A stretch of DNA of 64,000 nt from an uncultured Eubacteriales bacterium (GTDB taxonomy: Bacteria > Bacillota > Clostridia > Oscillospirales > Oscillospiraceae): NCBI GenBank assembly GCA_902492005.1, contig CABUJV010000002.1:1-64000 (forward strand), read 5' to 3'. The position numbers were made by a program, and so were the translations under genes. Under the pieces are notes generated by a model, which was not told the DNA's origin, made no database searches, and worked only from the letters and a program-made list of their open reading frames with translations. Shown here piece by piece: positions 9,009-16,977 of the stretch. Numbering within the stretch: the stretch's first letter is position 1; each line of letters starts with the position of its first letter.

Positions 9009-9035
9009 TTTTAGTTAATCTAAAAAATTTTTAGG
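9009..9035. promoter_or_regulatory. Candidate operator: overlapping CTAAAA/TTTTAG palindromes
   Basis: TTTTAG-TTAAT-CTAAAA (9009-9025) overlaps CTAAAAA-A-TTTTTAG (9020-9034). These lie between the divergent ssnA promoter and the regulator gene at 9112, just upstream of TTGAAA (9050-9055), 16 bases, TATGCT (9072-9077), a possible promoter for that regulator. A similar palindrome lies upstream of xdh at 1493-1509. The YheO-type regulator next door is the obvious candidate ligand, by inference only. Confidence 0.45.
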
Positions 9036-9111
9036 CCACACAATTTTTATTGAAATTCTGCCGATTTGTGATATGCTAAAAAGAAAAAGGAAGAAAGGGA
9101 GGAAAAGCCCC

Positions 9112-9750
9112 ATGCTGTGTGCATCGACGCTGCAGTTTCTGTTCCAGTTGGCCAAGGGGATCTCCAGGCAGTTCGGGCCCAACTGCGAGGTGGTGGTCCA
9201 CGACCTGGACTCCAACGACCCCAACCGCTCCATCGTCGCCATTGAAAACGGCCATGTCACCGGCCGGAAGGTGGGGGACGGTCCCTCGCATGTGGTGCTG
9301 GAGGCCCTGCGCAGCGGCAGGGAGAACCTGACCGACCACCTGAGCTACCTGACCCGCACCAAGGACGGCAAGATTCTCAAGTCCAGCACCATTTATATCC
9401 GGGACGACGACGGCGAGGCCATTGGCATTTTCGCCATCAACTACGACATCACCCTCATGCTGGCCATGGAGGAGAACCTGAAGCAGTTCACCACCACCGA
9501 CCAGGACCAGCGGGAGCCGGAGCGCATTTCCCGCAACGTGGGGGACCTGCTGGACGAACTCATCGAGCAGAGCGTCAAGATCGTGGGCAAGCCGGTGGCT
9601 CTGATGACCAAGGAGGACAAGGTCAAGGCCATCCAGTTCCTCAACGAGACGGGGGCCTTTCTCATCACCAAGTCGGGCGACAAGGTGTGCAGGTTTTTCG
9701 GTATCTCCAAGTATACCTTATATAGTTACATCGATGAGGCCAAGGAATAG
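9112..9750 (+). CDS. YheO/DauR-type PAS-HTH transcriptional regulator
   Basis: This 212-residue protein has a YheO-like PAS domain (residues about 1-115; PNCEVVVHDLDSNDPNRS and IGIFAINYDITLM) and a C-terminal HTH of the DauR type (from about 150; FLITKSGDKVCRFFGISKYTLYSYI). Members of this family sense small metabolites and regulate amino-acid or purine-related catabolic genes. The start at 9112 is favoured by GGGAGG about nine bases upstream; a further in-frame ATG at 9073 overlaps the likely -10. It is divergent from ssnA-ygfK and so is the likely regulator of the purine cluster. A GC-rich hairpin without a T run (9757-9789) follows it. Confidence 0.8.
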   Translation: MLCASTLQFLFQLAKGISRQFGPNCEVVVHDLDSNDPNRSIVAIENGHVTGRKVGDGPSHVVLEALRSGRENLTDHLSYLTRTKDGKILKSSTIYIRDDDGEAIGIFAINYDITLMLAMEENLKQFTTTDQDQREPERISRNVGDLLDELIEQSVKIVGKPVALMTKEDKVKAIQFLNETGAFLITKSGDKVCRFFGISKYTLYSYIDEAKE

Positions 9751-9756
9751 GGAAAG

Positions 9757-9789
9757 CGGCGCGGCGGTCCATAGGGCCGCCGCGCCGCT
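9757..9789 (+). terminator. GC-rich hairpin after the PAS-HTH regulator
   Basis: A 12-bp stem, GCGGCGCGGCGG with CCGCCGCGCCGC, encloses a 9-base loop seven bases after the stop codon. No T run follows, so termination is uncertain. It could instead block decay or depend on Rho. Confidence 0.4.
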
Positions 9790-9807
9790 GTGCGAGGATG
9801 CGTGTGA

Positions 9808-9837
9808 TTGTATTGACAGAATGTGTTATACTATAAT
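9808..9837 (+). promoter_or_regulatory. Promoter of the FAD-dependent oxidoreductase gene
   Basis: A consensus TATAAT at 9832-9837 has TTGTAT (9808-9813) 18 bases upstream. A consensus TTGACA at 9813-9818 is only 13 bases from this -10 and so is probably not the partner. Confidence 0.5.
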
Positions 9838-9883
9838 TGATAAAGTATGCCCCCACACCTGCTGCAAAGGAGTATGGAAAGAG

Positions 9884-11284
9884 ATGAACGAACGTTATGA
9901 CGTGGCCATCATCGGCTGCGGCGAGGCCGGGATCTACGCGGGCTATGAGCTGGCGCGGCTGCGCCCCGAGCTGAAGGTGGTGCTGCTGGAGCAGGGCCGC
10001 GACATCTACCGCCGGAGCTGTCCCATCGTGGCGGGCAGGGTGAAGGACTGCGTCCAGTGCAAGGTGTGCGACACCATGTGCGGCTTCGGCGGCGCCGGGG
10101 CCTTCTCCGACGGGAAGTTCAATTTCACCACCGCCTTCGGCGGCTGGCTGACCGATTTTATGCCCGCCAAGGAGGTCATGGATCTCATCGAATATGTGGA
10201 CTCCATCAACGTGGGCCACGGGGCCACGGAGGAGATGTACTCCACCGATACCCCCGAGGCCCGGGCTTTGGAGAAACGGGCCCTGGAGTTCGACCTGCAC
10301 CTGCTCCAGGCCAAGGTCAAGCATCTGGGGACGGAAAAGAATCTGGTCATCCTCCAGAACATCTACGAGGACCTGCGGCAGCGGGTGGAGTTCCGGTTCA
10401 ACACCGCCGTGCGGGGCATCCGGCGGGCGGACCAGGGCTACCGCCTGGAGCTGGAGGGCGGGGCAGAGGTGTCCTGCGGCTGGCTCATTGCCGCGCCCGG
10501 CCGCTCCGGCGCCGAGTGGTTCGCCAACCAGTGCAAGGACCTGGGCATCGCCCTCATCAACAACCAGGTGGACATCGGCGTGCGGGTGGAGCTGCCCGCC
10601 CGGGTTTTCGAGCACATCACCGGCGTGGTGTACGAGTCCAAGCTGGTCTACCGCACCAAGCAGTACGGGGACCAGGTGCGCACCTTCTGCATGAATCCCT
10701 ACGGCCATGTGGTGGCGGAGAACGTGGAGGGCATCAACACCGTCAACGGCCACTCCTACGCCGACCCGGCCCTCCAGAGCGAGAACACCAACTTCGCCCT
10801 GCTGGTGTCCAACCGGTTTACCGAGCCCTTTAACGAGCCCTACCGCTATGGCAAGCACATCGCCTCCCTGTCCAACATGCTGGCCGGCGGCGTGCTGGTC
10901 CAGCGCTTCGGGGACCTGGTGAAGGGGGTGCGGACCAACGACCACCGCATGAGCAAATCCTTTACCCGGCCCACCCTTACCGCCGCCGTGCCCGGCGATC
11001 TGTCTCTGGCTCTGCCCAAGCGGCAGCTGGACGACATCATCGAGATGATCTACCAGTTGGACAAGCTGGCCCCCGGCACCGCCAACTACGACACCCTGCT
11101 CTACGGCGCGGAGGTCAAGTTCTACTCCTCCCGGCTGTCCCTGAGCTCCGAGCTGGAGACCGAGCTGCCGGGCATGTTCGCCGTGGGCGACGGCGCCGGC
11201 ATCACCCGTGGTCTGGCCCAGGCGGGGGCGTCCGGAGTGAAGGTGGCGCGGGTGATCGCAGACCGGCTGAGGGAGCAGTGCTGA
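9884..11284 (+). CDS. FAD-dependent oxidoreductase of the COG2509-like type, function unknown
   Basis: This 466-residue protein has an N-terminal dinucleotide-binding fold (VAIIGCGEAGIYAGYELA). A cysteine-rich segment (CPIVAGRVKDCVQCKVCDTM) follows directly, then CGFGGAGAFSDGKFN, typical of uncharacterised FAD-dependent dehydrogenases. The C-terminus has the second FAD motif, GMFAVGDGAGITRGLAQAG. The reaction cannot be told from sequence. The CxxCxxC spacing might bind a metal or cluster, which is inference. The start at 9884 has AAGGAG ten bases before it; another ATG at 9874 is out of frame. It is monocistronic, with its own promoter and a strong terminator. Confidence 0.75.
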   Translation: MNERYDVAIIGCGEAGIYAGYELARLRPELKVVLLEQGRDIYRRSCPIVAGRVKDCVQCKVCDTMCGFGGAGAFSDGKFNFTTAFGGWLTDFMPAKEVMDLIEYVDSINVGHGATEEMYSTDTPEARALEKRALEFDLHLLQAKVKHLGTEKNLVILQNIYEDLRQRVEFRFNTAVRGIRRADQGYRLELEGGAEVSCGWLIAAPGRSGAEWFANQCKDLGIALINNQVDIGVRVELPARVFEHITGVVYESKLVYRTKQYGDQVRTFCMNPYGHVVAENVEGINTVNGHSYADPALQSENTNFALLVSNRFTEPFNEPYRYGKHIASLSNMLAGGVLVQRFGDLVKGVRTNDHRMSKSFTRPTLTAAVPGDLSLALPKRQLDDIIEMIYQLDKLAPGTANYDTLLYGAEVKFYSSRLSLSSELETELPGMFAVGDGAGITRGLAQAGASGVKVARVIADRLREQC

Positions 11285-11299
11285 GATGCCAAACGGTCA

Positions 11300-11336
11300 C
11301 GCGCCGCCCGGGACCGGGCGGCGCGGTTTCCTTTTT
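11300..11336 (+). terminator. Rho-independent terminator
   Basis: An 11-bp GC-only stem (CGCGCCGCCCG and complement, 11300-11325) with a 4-base loop is followed by GTTTCCTTTTT. It ends the FAD oxidoreductase transcript. Confidence 0.85.
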
Positions 11337-11408
11337 ACAGCCGTTATTCATTGCCATATCCATTGGCATAATGTAACGGATCTGTAAAGAATCCAGGTTC
11401 CACAAGGG

Positions 11409-11438
11409 TTTTCCACATTATCCACAGGGTTTTCCACA
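11409..11438 (+). other. Cluster of DnaA-box-like 9-mers upstream of mnmE
   Basis: TTTTCCACA (11409-11417), the consensus DnaA box TTATCCACA (11418-11426) and TTTTCCACA (11430-11438) lie in tandem in the same orientation. A weaker TTCCACA precedes them at about 11398. mnmE is a common neighbour of the origin in Firmicutes, but dnaA, rpmH, rnpA and mnmG are absent here. It could be an origin-like or DnaA-titration or regulatory site, or chance. Confidence 0.45.
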
Positions 11439-11443
11439 GGATG

Positions 11444-11500
11444 TTATGTCAACTCTAACGCGGCTTATATGCAAAAATGGTTGACATAAGAGGATGTCAA
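11444..11500. repeat. TGTCAA inverted repeats upstream of mnmE
   Basis: TTATGTCAAC (11444-11453) and GTTGACATAA (11480-11489) form a perfect 10-bp inverted repeat 26 bases apart. A third half-site, ATGTCAA (11494-11500), forms a tighter 7-6-7 repeat with 11481-11487. No convincing -10 pairs with the TTGACA at 11481. The function is unknown; an operator or part of the DnaA-box region is possible. Confidence 0.4.
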
Positions 11501-11566
11501 GAGGAAATTGACGCGCAACTTACACAAATTTTTCTGCGAATCAAACAAGGGTCCGGAGGGAGCTTT

Positions 11567-12952
11567 ATGTCTGATCTCATCGCCGCCATCTCCACCGCCC
11601 CGGTGCCCGCCGCCATCGGCATCCTGCGCCTGTCTGGGCCGGGGGCCCTGGAGGCGGTGGACCGGGTGTTCCGCGCCGTCCGGGGCGGAACCATGGCCGC
11701 TGCGCCTGACCGCAAGCTGGTCTACGGCACGCTGCTGGACCGGCAGGGCCGCCCCATTGACCAGGTGCTGGCCACCGTCTCCCGGGGGCCCAACAGCTAT
11801 ACCGGGGAGGACACCGCCGAGCTCCAGTGCCACGGCTCTCCCATGGTGCTCACCCTGGGGCTGGAGGCCCTCTGCGCCGCCGGGGCCCGCCCGGCCGGGC
11901 CGGGGGAGTTCACCCGCCGGGCCTTCCTCAACGGCAGGCTGGACCTGCCCCAGGCCGAGGCGGTGGGAGATTTGCTGGAGGCCCGGACCGACGCCGCCGT
12001 CCGGACGGCGGCGGGACAGTTGGGGGGCGCCCTCTCCCGCCGGGTGGAGGCGGTCTATGACGGCCTGGTGGACCTGATGGCCCATTTCCACGCCGTGCTG
12101 GACTACCCGGACGAGGACATCGACCCCTTCCGGGCTTCGGAGCTCGGCGCCGCGCTGGCGGCGGCGGCGAACGGGCTGTCCGCCCTGCTGGAGACCTACG
12201 ACCGGGGTAAATATTTGGTGCAGGGGGTGCCCTGCGCCATCGTGGGGGCCCCCAACGCGGGCAAGTCCTCCCTGCTCAACGCCCTGCTGGGGTATGAGCG
12301 GGCCATCGTCACCCCCATCCCCGGCACGACCCGGGATACCGTGGAGGAGACCGTCCGGCTGGGTGACGTGCTGCTGCGCCTCATTGACACCGCCGGGCTG
12401 CGGGAGACCGACGACCCGGTGGAGCGGCTGGGGGTGGAGCGCAGCCGGGCCGCCCTGGCCGGGGCGGAGCTGGCCCTAGTGCTCATCGACACCACCCAGG
12501 AGGGCGGAGCGGACTGGCCGGCTGCCCGGGAGCTGCTGCGGGAGACCATGGAGTGGACCGGCCGGGTGGTGGTGGTGCTGAGTAAGGCCGATCGAAAGGG
12601 AGACGGCTGGGGCTTCCCCCCGGCGGAGGAGGCCGCGCTCCCCGTGGTGGAAGTCAGCGCGGTCACCGGAGAGGGCCTGGATGAGCTGGCCGCCGTCATC
12701 GGGGGACTTTTCCCCCAGGCCCCGGCGGGGGAGGCGGGAGCTGTGCTCACCAACGCCCGGCAGGCCGAGGCCGCCCGCAGGGCCCTGGAGAGTGTGCGCG
12801 CCGCGGCGGAGGGCCTGGCCCTGGGCATCACCCCCGACGCCGTCCTCACGGATGTGGAGGGTGCCATGGCGTCTCTGGGAGAGCTCACCGGCCGCAGCGT
12901 CCGGGAGGACGTGGTGGAGCGCATCTTCGCCCGGTTCTGCGTGGGGAAATAG
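11567..12952 (+). CDS. mnmE: tRNA uridine-5-carboxymethylaminomethyl modification GTPase MnmE
   Basis: MnmE works with MnmG to modify the wobble uridine (xm5U34) of tRNAs in the cytoplasm. The 461-residue length is normal. The N-terminal formyl-THF-binding domain (PVPAAIGILRLSGPGAL) is followed by a helical domain with an inserted G domain: P-loop GAPNAGKSSLLN, switch region PIPGTTRDT, DTAGLRETDD, and G4 as LSKAD. The C-terminus ends in FARFCVGK, the conserved CxGK motif. GGAGGG precedes the ATG by six bases. Unusually, mnmG does not follow; the gene stands alone behind a DnaA-box-like cluster, and a terminator comes about 180 bases after it. Confidence 0.96.
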   Translation: MSDLIAAISTAPVPAAIGILRLSGPGALEAVDRVFRAVRGGTMAAAPDRKLVYGTLLDRQGRPIDQVLATVSRGPNSYTGEDTAELQCHGSPMVLTLGLEALCAAGARPAGPGEFTRRAFLNGRLDLPQAEAVGDLLEARTDAAVRTAAGQLGGALSRRVEAVYDGLVDLMAHFHAVLDYPDEDIDPFRASELGAALAAAANGLSALLETYDRGKYLVQGVPCAIVGAPNAGKSSLLNALLGYERAIVTPIPGTTRDTVEETVRLGDVLLRLIDTAGLRETDDPVERLGVERSRAALAGAELALVLIDTTQEGGADWPAARELLRETMEWTGRVVVVLSKADRKGDGWGFPPAEEAALPVVEVSAVTGEGLDELAAVIGGLFPQAPAGEAGAVLTNARQAEAARRALESVRAAAEGLALGITPDAVLTDVEGAMASLGELTGRSVREDVVERIFARFCVGK

Positions 12953-13129
12953 GGGCCTCGCTGCACGGTTTTCGGGAATCGGCGGAATTATTCAGATTTT
13001 ATTTATGATTCGTTCACAGCTCATTCATCCTTTCCCCAGGCCGCTGCAGTAGGATAATGACAGGCCGGATGAAGAACAGCGATCACAAACATCTCCTCTC
13101 ATTTCTCTCTTTCCAATTCCCTGCACGAC

Positions 13130-13164
13130 AAAAACGCGGGTCTGCGCAGCAGACCCGCGTTTTT
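13130..13164. terminator. Bidirectional terminator between mnmE and the zinc-ribbon gene
   Basis: AAAAACGCGGGTCTGC and its complement form a near-perfect stem around a 3-base loop, with A and T runs on the two flanks, so it works on both strands between convergent genes. The rest of 12953-13222 holds no gene that I can see. Confidence 0.85.
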
Positions 13165-13222
13165 CCTGTTTCGGGACAGAAAAACAGGCGCGCGGCCGGG
13201 CCGTGCGCCTGTCTGAGATCCA

Positions 13223-13612
13223 TCAGGTCTTTTCCTCGAAGCTGACGCCGCAGTTGCGGCAGTTCACCGTGATCTTGCCCTTCCCCCTGGGGGCCCGAAG
13301 CTGCTGCCCGCAGTTGGGGCACTTGAAATAGCGGTGATCCTTGTCCCGGTGGATGGTGCGCCGGAGCTTCACCCAGCGGATGGCCGGTCCGGCCACCGTC
13401 ATAAAGCGGGCGTTCTCCTCCCGCCGCCGGACCACGTTTCGGGAGAACATCCGAAAGACGGCCCACAGGATGGGCGCCATCGACAGCAGGGAGAAGAAGG
13501 AGTTGTGGAAGACCGCAGACAATAAATAGAAAACCAGGTAGAGGGCGAAGAGGAAAACGGAGAGCTGGTCCACGCCATACCGGCCGTACATGAGACGTTG
13601 TATGAAGTTCAT
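13223..13612 (-). CDS. Membrane protein with C-terminal zinc ribbon
   Basis: This 129-residue protein begins MNFIQRLMYGRYGVDQLSVF. Two hydrophobic segments (about residues 14-50) are followed by a basic linker and a C-terminal CPNCGQQL...CRNCG zinc ribbon. The topology suggests a cytoplasmic ribbon anchored to the membrane. Such small proteins are common and unassigned in Clostridia, and no function can be given. The start at 13612 is preferred over an upstream in-frame start at 13714, whose extra 34 residues show no ribosome binding site support; GGGAG lies about 11 bases before 13612. It is convergent with mnmE and divergent from the deaminase. Confidence 0.7.
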   Translation of the reverse strand: MNFIQRLMYGRYGVDQLSVFLFALYLVFYLLSAVFHNSFFSLLSMAPILWAVFRMFSRNVVRRREENARFMTVAGPAIRWVKLRRTIHRDKDHRYFKCPNCGQQLRAPRGKGKITVNCRNCGVSFEEKT

Positions 13613-13731
13613 AGGCGCCCGTATCTCCCTTCCGCCGTAGTTGGATGCGCCGCACCCGCTACAAGTAATGATAGCGCCTGACGGGAAAGCCGTCAAGAAA
13701 GCAAACGTAAACAATGTGTGAATTGTGCCCC

Positions 13732-13760
13732 TTGCATTGACGGGGGAAAGCCGTTATACT
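13732..13760 (+). promoter_or_regulatory. Promoter of the deaminase gene
   Basis: TTGCAT (13732-13737), 17 bases, TATACT (13755-13760), about 28 bases before the start codon. Confidence 0.65.
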
Positions 13761-13787
13761 GGTAAAAACGACTTGAGGAGGCGCCCT

Positions 13788-14270
13788 ATGGCCCGTATTG
13801 ACAAAGAAAACTATTATTTGGACATCGCTGAGACCGTGCTCAAGCGGGCCACCTGCCTGCGCCGGTGCTACGGCGCCATCATCGTCAAAAACGACGAGAT
13901 CGTGGCCACCGGGTACAACGGCGCGCCCAGAGGAAGGCGGAACTGCACGGATCTGGGCTACTGCACCCGGGAGGCCCTCCAGGTGCCCTCGGGCCAGCGC
14001 TATGAGCTGTGCCGCTCTGTCCACGCGGAGGCCAATGCCATCATCTCTGCCGCCCGCAGCGAGATTCTGGGGGGGACCCTCTATCTGGCCGGGCGGGACA
14101 CCAAGACCGGCGAGCTGCTGGGAGACGCCACCTCCTGCTCCATGTGCCGCAGGCTGATTATCAACGCCGGCATCCGCCGGGTGGTCATCCGGCGCACCCC
14201 CGCCGAGTATGCCGTCGTACACGTGGAGGACTGGATTCGGGAGGACGACTCTCTGCCGGAGACGCGCTAG
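13788..14270 (+). CDS. Deoxycytidylate deaminase-like protein (ComEB family)
   Basis: This 160-residue zinc deaminase has the catalytic HAEANAI (zinc His and proton-shuttle Glu) and the second zinc motif as SCSMCRRLI (PCxxC with Ser for Pro). CYGAIIVKNDEIVATGYNGAPRG is the usual N-terminal substrate pocket of the dCMP deaminase/ComE operon protein 2 family. It probably deaminates dCMP to dUMP for thymidylate supply, though a broader nucleotide role is possible. GAGGAG lies seven bases before the ATG. It is monocistronic with its own promoter. Confidence 0.85.
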   Translation: MARIDKENYYLDIAETVLKRATCLRRCYGAIIVKNDEIVATGYNGAPRGRRNCTDLGYCTREALQVPSGQRYELCRSVHAEANAIISAARSEILGGTLYLAGRDTKTGELLGDATSCSMCRRLIINAGIRRVVIRRTPAEYAVVHVEDWIREDDSLPETR

Positions 14271-14391
14271 GGAAGCGCTGCTTCCCTGCGTCCGCGGCGC
14301 TTTTCATCAGTGGCTCCCCAGCCGCGGCCGGCGGGCGCGCCCGCACTGGATCGGATGGGAGATTCCATGCTTCTTTAGGGTGCGAAAGTTC

Positions 14392-14420
14392 TTGACAGAA
14401 AAGCATCATCGTTTTACAAT
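14392..14420 (+). promoter_or_regulatory. Promoter of rny
   Basis: A consensus TTGACA (14392-14397), 17 bases, TACAAT (14415-14420). The leader to the rny start is about 125 bases. Apart from this promoter, the 280-base gap 14271-14550 shows nothing I recognise. Confidence 0.75.
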
Positions 14421-14550
14421 ATAAATGGCTAAAACTGAAGAACTCCGGGGGAGGTTTTTCACAAATCGTGTGGGATTTTCCTACACGACTCATTTTATGC
14501 AACTCCATTCTGATCCAACAAAATTGAAACAGGAGGTGTGTCTCTAACTT

Positions 14551-16092
14551 ATGCCGTGGTTATACGCCCTGATTGGCATCATAATCGGGCTGGTCACAGG
14601 CATCTTTGCCGGCATCCAAATCCGCAAGAATATTTCCGAGAAGGAGATCTCCAGCGCGGAGGAAGAGGCCAAGCGCATCATCAACGAGTCCATCAAGAGC
14701 GCCGAGAGCAAAAAGCGGGAGGCGTTGGTGGAGGCGAAGGAAGAGATCCTGAAGGCCCGTAACGAGTATGAGAAGGAAGTCAAGGAGCGCCGCAGCGACC
14801 TGCAGAAGCAGGAACGGCGGCTCCAGCAGAAAGAAGAGACCCTGGACCGCAAGACCGACAACATCGAGAAGAAAGAGGAGACTCTCGCCCGGAAGCTCAA
14901 CGAGCTGGAAGGGGCCCGGGAGGAGGTTGCCACCGTCAAAAAGACCCAGATGGAGGTGCTGGAGCGCATCTCCGGCTTCACCGCCGAGGAGGCCAAGAAC
15001 TACCTGATCTCCCAGCTGGAGACCGAGGTCACCCACGAGTCGGCCATGAAGATCAAGGAGATCGAAAACCGCTTCAAGGAAGAGGCCGACACCATGGCCC
15101 GGGAGATGATCTCTCTGGCCATCCAGCGCTGCGCCGCCGACCACGTGGCCGAGGCCACCGTGTCGGTGGTGCCCCTGCCCAACGACGAGATGAAGGGGCG
15201 CATCATCGGCCGCGAAGGCCGCAACATCCGCACCCTGGAGACCCTCACCGGGGTGGACCTGATTATCGACGACACGCCGGAGGCCATCACCGTCTCCTGC
15301 TTTGACCCCGTCCGCCGGGAGATCGCCCGGATCGCCCTGGAAAAGCTCATCCTGGACGGCCGCATCCACCCCGCCCGCATTGAGGAGATGGTGGAGAAGG
15401 CCAAGCGGGAGGTGGACGCCACCATCAAGGCCGAGGGCGAGCGGGCCGTGTTCGAGACCAACGTCCACGGCCTCCACCCCGAGCTGGTCAAGCTTCTGGG
15501 CCGCATGAAGTACCGCACCAGCTACGGACAGAACGTGCTGAACCATTCCATCGAGGTCTCCCACGTGGCGGGCCTGCTGGCCGCCGAGATCGGCGCCAAC
15601 GTGGCCGAGGCCAAGCGGGCCGGCCTGCTCCACGATCTGGGCAAGGCCATCGACCACGAGGTGGAGGGCTCCCATGTGGCCATCGGGGTGGAACTGGCCC
15701 GGAAGTACAAGGAGTCTGAGGCCATCGTCCACGCCATCGAGGCCCACCACAACGACGTGGAGCCCAAGACGGTGGTGGCCTGCCTGGTACAGGCGGCCGA
15801 CGCCATCTCCGCCGCCCGCCCCGGCGCCCGGCGGGAGAACCTGGAGAACTATATCAAGCGCCTGGAAAAGCTGGAGGAGGTTACCTCTTCCTTCCCCGGA
15901 GTGGAAAAATCCTACGCCATCCAGGCCGGCCGCGAGGTCCGCATCATGGTCAAGCCCGAGCAGGTCTCCGAGGACCAGATGGTCCTGCTGGCCCGGGACA
16001 TCGCCAAGAAGATCGAGGAAGAGCTGGAGTATCCCGGCCAGATCAAGGTGCATGTCCTGCGGGAGACCAAGGTCATCGAGTACGCCAAATAA
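14551..16092 (+). CDS. rny: Ribonuclease Y
   Basis: RNase Y is the membrane-anchored endonuclease that starts mRNA decay in many Firmicutes. The 513 residues show the full architecture: an N-terminal membrane helix (PWLYALIGIIIGLVTGIFAG), a long charged coiled coil (about 25-190), a KH domain (MKGRIIGREGRNIRTLE), and an HD domain with the metal-binding NHSIEVSHVAG and LLHDLGKAID. The AGGAGGTG ribosome binding site is about 12 bases upstream. In Bacillus ymdB follows rny directly. Here ymdB lies about 1.3 kb further on, past a nitroreductase remnant, lepB and a PPC-domain gene. Confidence 0.97.
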   Translation: MPWLYALIGIIIGLVTGIFAGIQIRKNISEKEISSAEEEAKRIINESIKSAESKKREALVEAKEEILKARNEYEKEVKERRSDLQKQERRLQQKEETLDRKTDNIEKKEETLARKLNELEGAREEVATVKKTQMEVLERISGFTAEEAKNYLISQLETEVTHESAMKIKEIENRFKEEADTMAREMISLAIQRCAADHVAEATVSVVPLPNDEMKGRIIGREGRNIRTLETLTGVDLIIDDTPEAITVSCFDPVRREIARIALEKLILDGRIHPARIEEMVEKAKREVDATIKAEGERAVFETNVHGLHPELVKLLGRMKYRTSYGQNVLNHSIEVSHVAGLLAAEIGANVAEAKRAGLLHDLGKAIDHEVEGSHVAIGVELARKYKESEAIVHAIEAHHNDVEPKTVVACLVQAADAISAARPGARRENLENYIKRLEKLEEVTSSFPGVEKSYAIQAGREVRIMVKPEQVSEDQMVLLARDIAKKIEEELEYPGQIKVHVLRETKVIEYAK

Positions 16093-16095
16093 GGA

Positions 16096-16125
16096 AGCGG
16101 GGCCCGAAGGGGTCCCGCTTTTTTT
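16096..16125 (+). terminator. Terminator of rny
   Basis: AGCGGG...CCCGCT with inner GCCC/GGGT pairing starts three bases after the stop codon and is followed by seven Ts. Confidence 0.85.
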
Positions 16126-16143
16126 CAAGAAAGGAACGATCAC

Positions 16144-16302
16144 ATGAGCGCCATTTTTCGCCGCCGCAGCATCCGTAAATTCTCGGATGCACCCGCCCCC
16201 GCCGCCCTGGAGAATATGCGCATCGAGGCCGCCGGGCTGGGCTGCGGCAGCCTGTGGGTGCGGGTCCGTCAGGACCGCTACGCGGAGAGGGAGGAGGCAT
16301 GA
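16144..16302 (+). pseudogene. Internally deleted nitroreductase remnant, 52 codons
   Basis: The frame starts at an ATG with AAAGGA before it and encodes 52 residues. The first part, IFRRRSIRKFSDAP, is the classic nitroreductase N-terminus that contacts FMN phosphate. The next part, ENMRIEAAGLGCGSLWVR, matches a segment normally about 100 residues further on (AAxNMxLAAxxLGLGSxW). So most of the flavin and substrate domain is missing without a frameshift. The stop codon overlaps the lepB start (ATGA), so the remnant may now serve as a translated leader for lepB. It cannot be a working nitroreductase. Confidence 0.75.
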
Positions 16303-16841
16303 CAGACCGGGAGCCCCTGGCGGTCAGCCTCTATTTTTGGCTCCAGGCCCTGGTGTCCGTGGCGGTGGCCCTGGTACTGGCGTTTATGTTTCTGGGCCGC
16401 CTGACGCCCGTGGACGGCACCTCCATGGAGCCAACCCTCCGGGACTGGGACTGGATGGTGGTGCGGAGCATCGGCTACACGCCCCGGCAGGGAGACGTGG
16501 TGGTGCTGTCCAAGCCGTTCGATGACGTGGAGGGGTCCATTGTCAAGCGCATCGTCGCCGTGGGCGGCCAGAGGGTGGACATCGACTACGCCGCCGGCAC
16601 TGTGTCCGTGGACGGCCGGGCGCTGGAGGAGGACTATATCCTGGAGCCCATGACGCAGAGGCACTGGCAGACCGTCACCTCCCTCACCGTGCCGGAGGGC
16701 TGTATCTTTGTCCTGGGAGACAACCGGAACGTCTCCAACGACAGCCGGAACCCGGCGCTGGGGGCGGTGGACGCCCGGTATGTGCTGGGCCGGGCGGAGT
16801 GGGTGGTATTCCCGCCGGCCCGGCTGGGAGCGGTACGGTAA
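16299..16841 (+). CDS. lepB: Type I signal peptidase (first of two paralogues)
   Basis: This 180-residue membrane protease removes signal peptides from exported proteins. A single N-terminal membrane helix (about 10-34) is followed by the catalytic serine in GTSMEPTL, the general-base lysine in IVKRIVAVGG, and GDNRNVSNDSR. The start overlaps the stop of the nitroreductase remnant by four bases, and GGGAGGAGG lies just upstream. The core (VDIDYAAGTVSVDG) is nearly the same as in the paralogue at 21596-22180, so the pair probably arose by duplication. A terminator follows. Confidence 0.93.
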   Translation: MTDREPLAVSLYFWLQALVSVAVALVLAFMFLGRLTPVDGTSMEPTLRDWDWMVVRSIGYTPRQGDVVVLSKPFDDVEGSIVKRIVAVGGQRVDIDYAAGTVSVDGRALEEDYILEPMTQRHWQTVTSLTVPEGCIFVLGDNRNVSNDSRNPALGAVDARYVLGRAEWVVFPPARLGAVR

Positions 16842-16885
16842 AAGCCGGCCCGCCGGAGCGGGGAATGGGAAGGAAGAGGCCTGGA

Positions 16886-16918
16886 ACGCCCCGCCGCGAA
16901 AGCGGTGGGGCGTTTTTT
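16886..16918 (+). terminator. Terminator of lepB
   Basis: ACGCCCCGCCGC and its complement (one mismatch) with a GAAA loop are followed by six Ts. Confidence 0.85.
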
Positions 16919-16920
16919 GT

Positions 16921-16949
16921 TTGCCCTTTGCAGGAAAATGACATATAAT
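16921..16949 (+). promoter_or_regulatory. Promoter of the PPC-ymdB-yhaO-yhaN operon
   Basis: TTGCCC (16921-16926), 17 bases, TATAAT (16944-16949), placed directly after the lepB terminator and 28 bases before the start codon. Confidence 0.6.
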
Positions 16950-16977
16950 AAAAACTCTGAGAACGGAGGGAAAGCGT

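Noticed and set aside
9813..9837. TTGACA with TATAAT as a promoter pair
   Set aside because: The spacer is only 13 bases; the -35 TTGTAT at 9808 gives 18.
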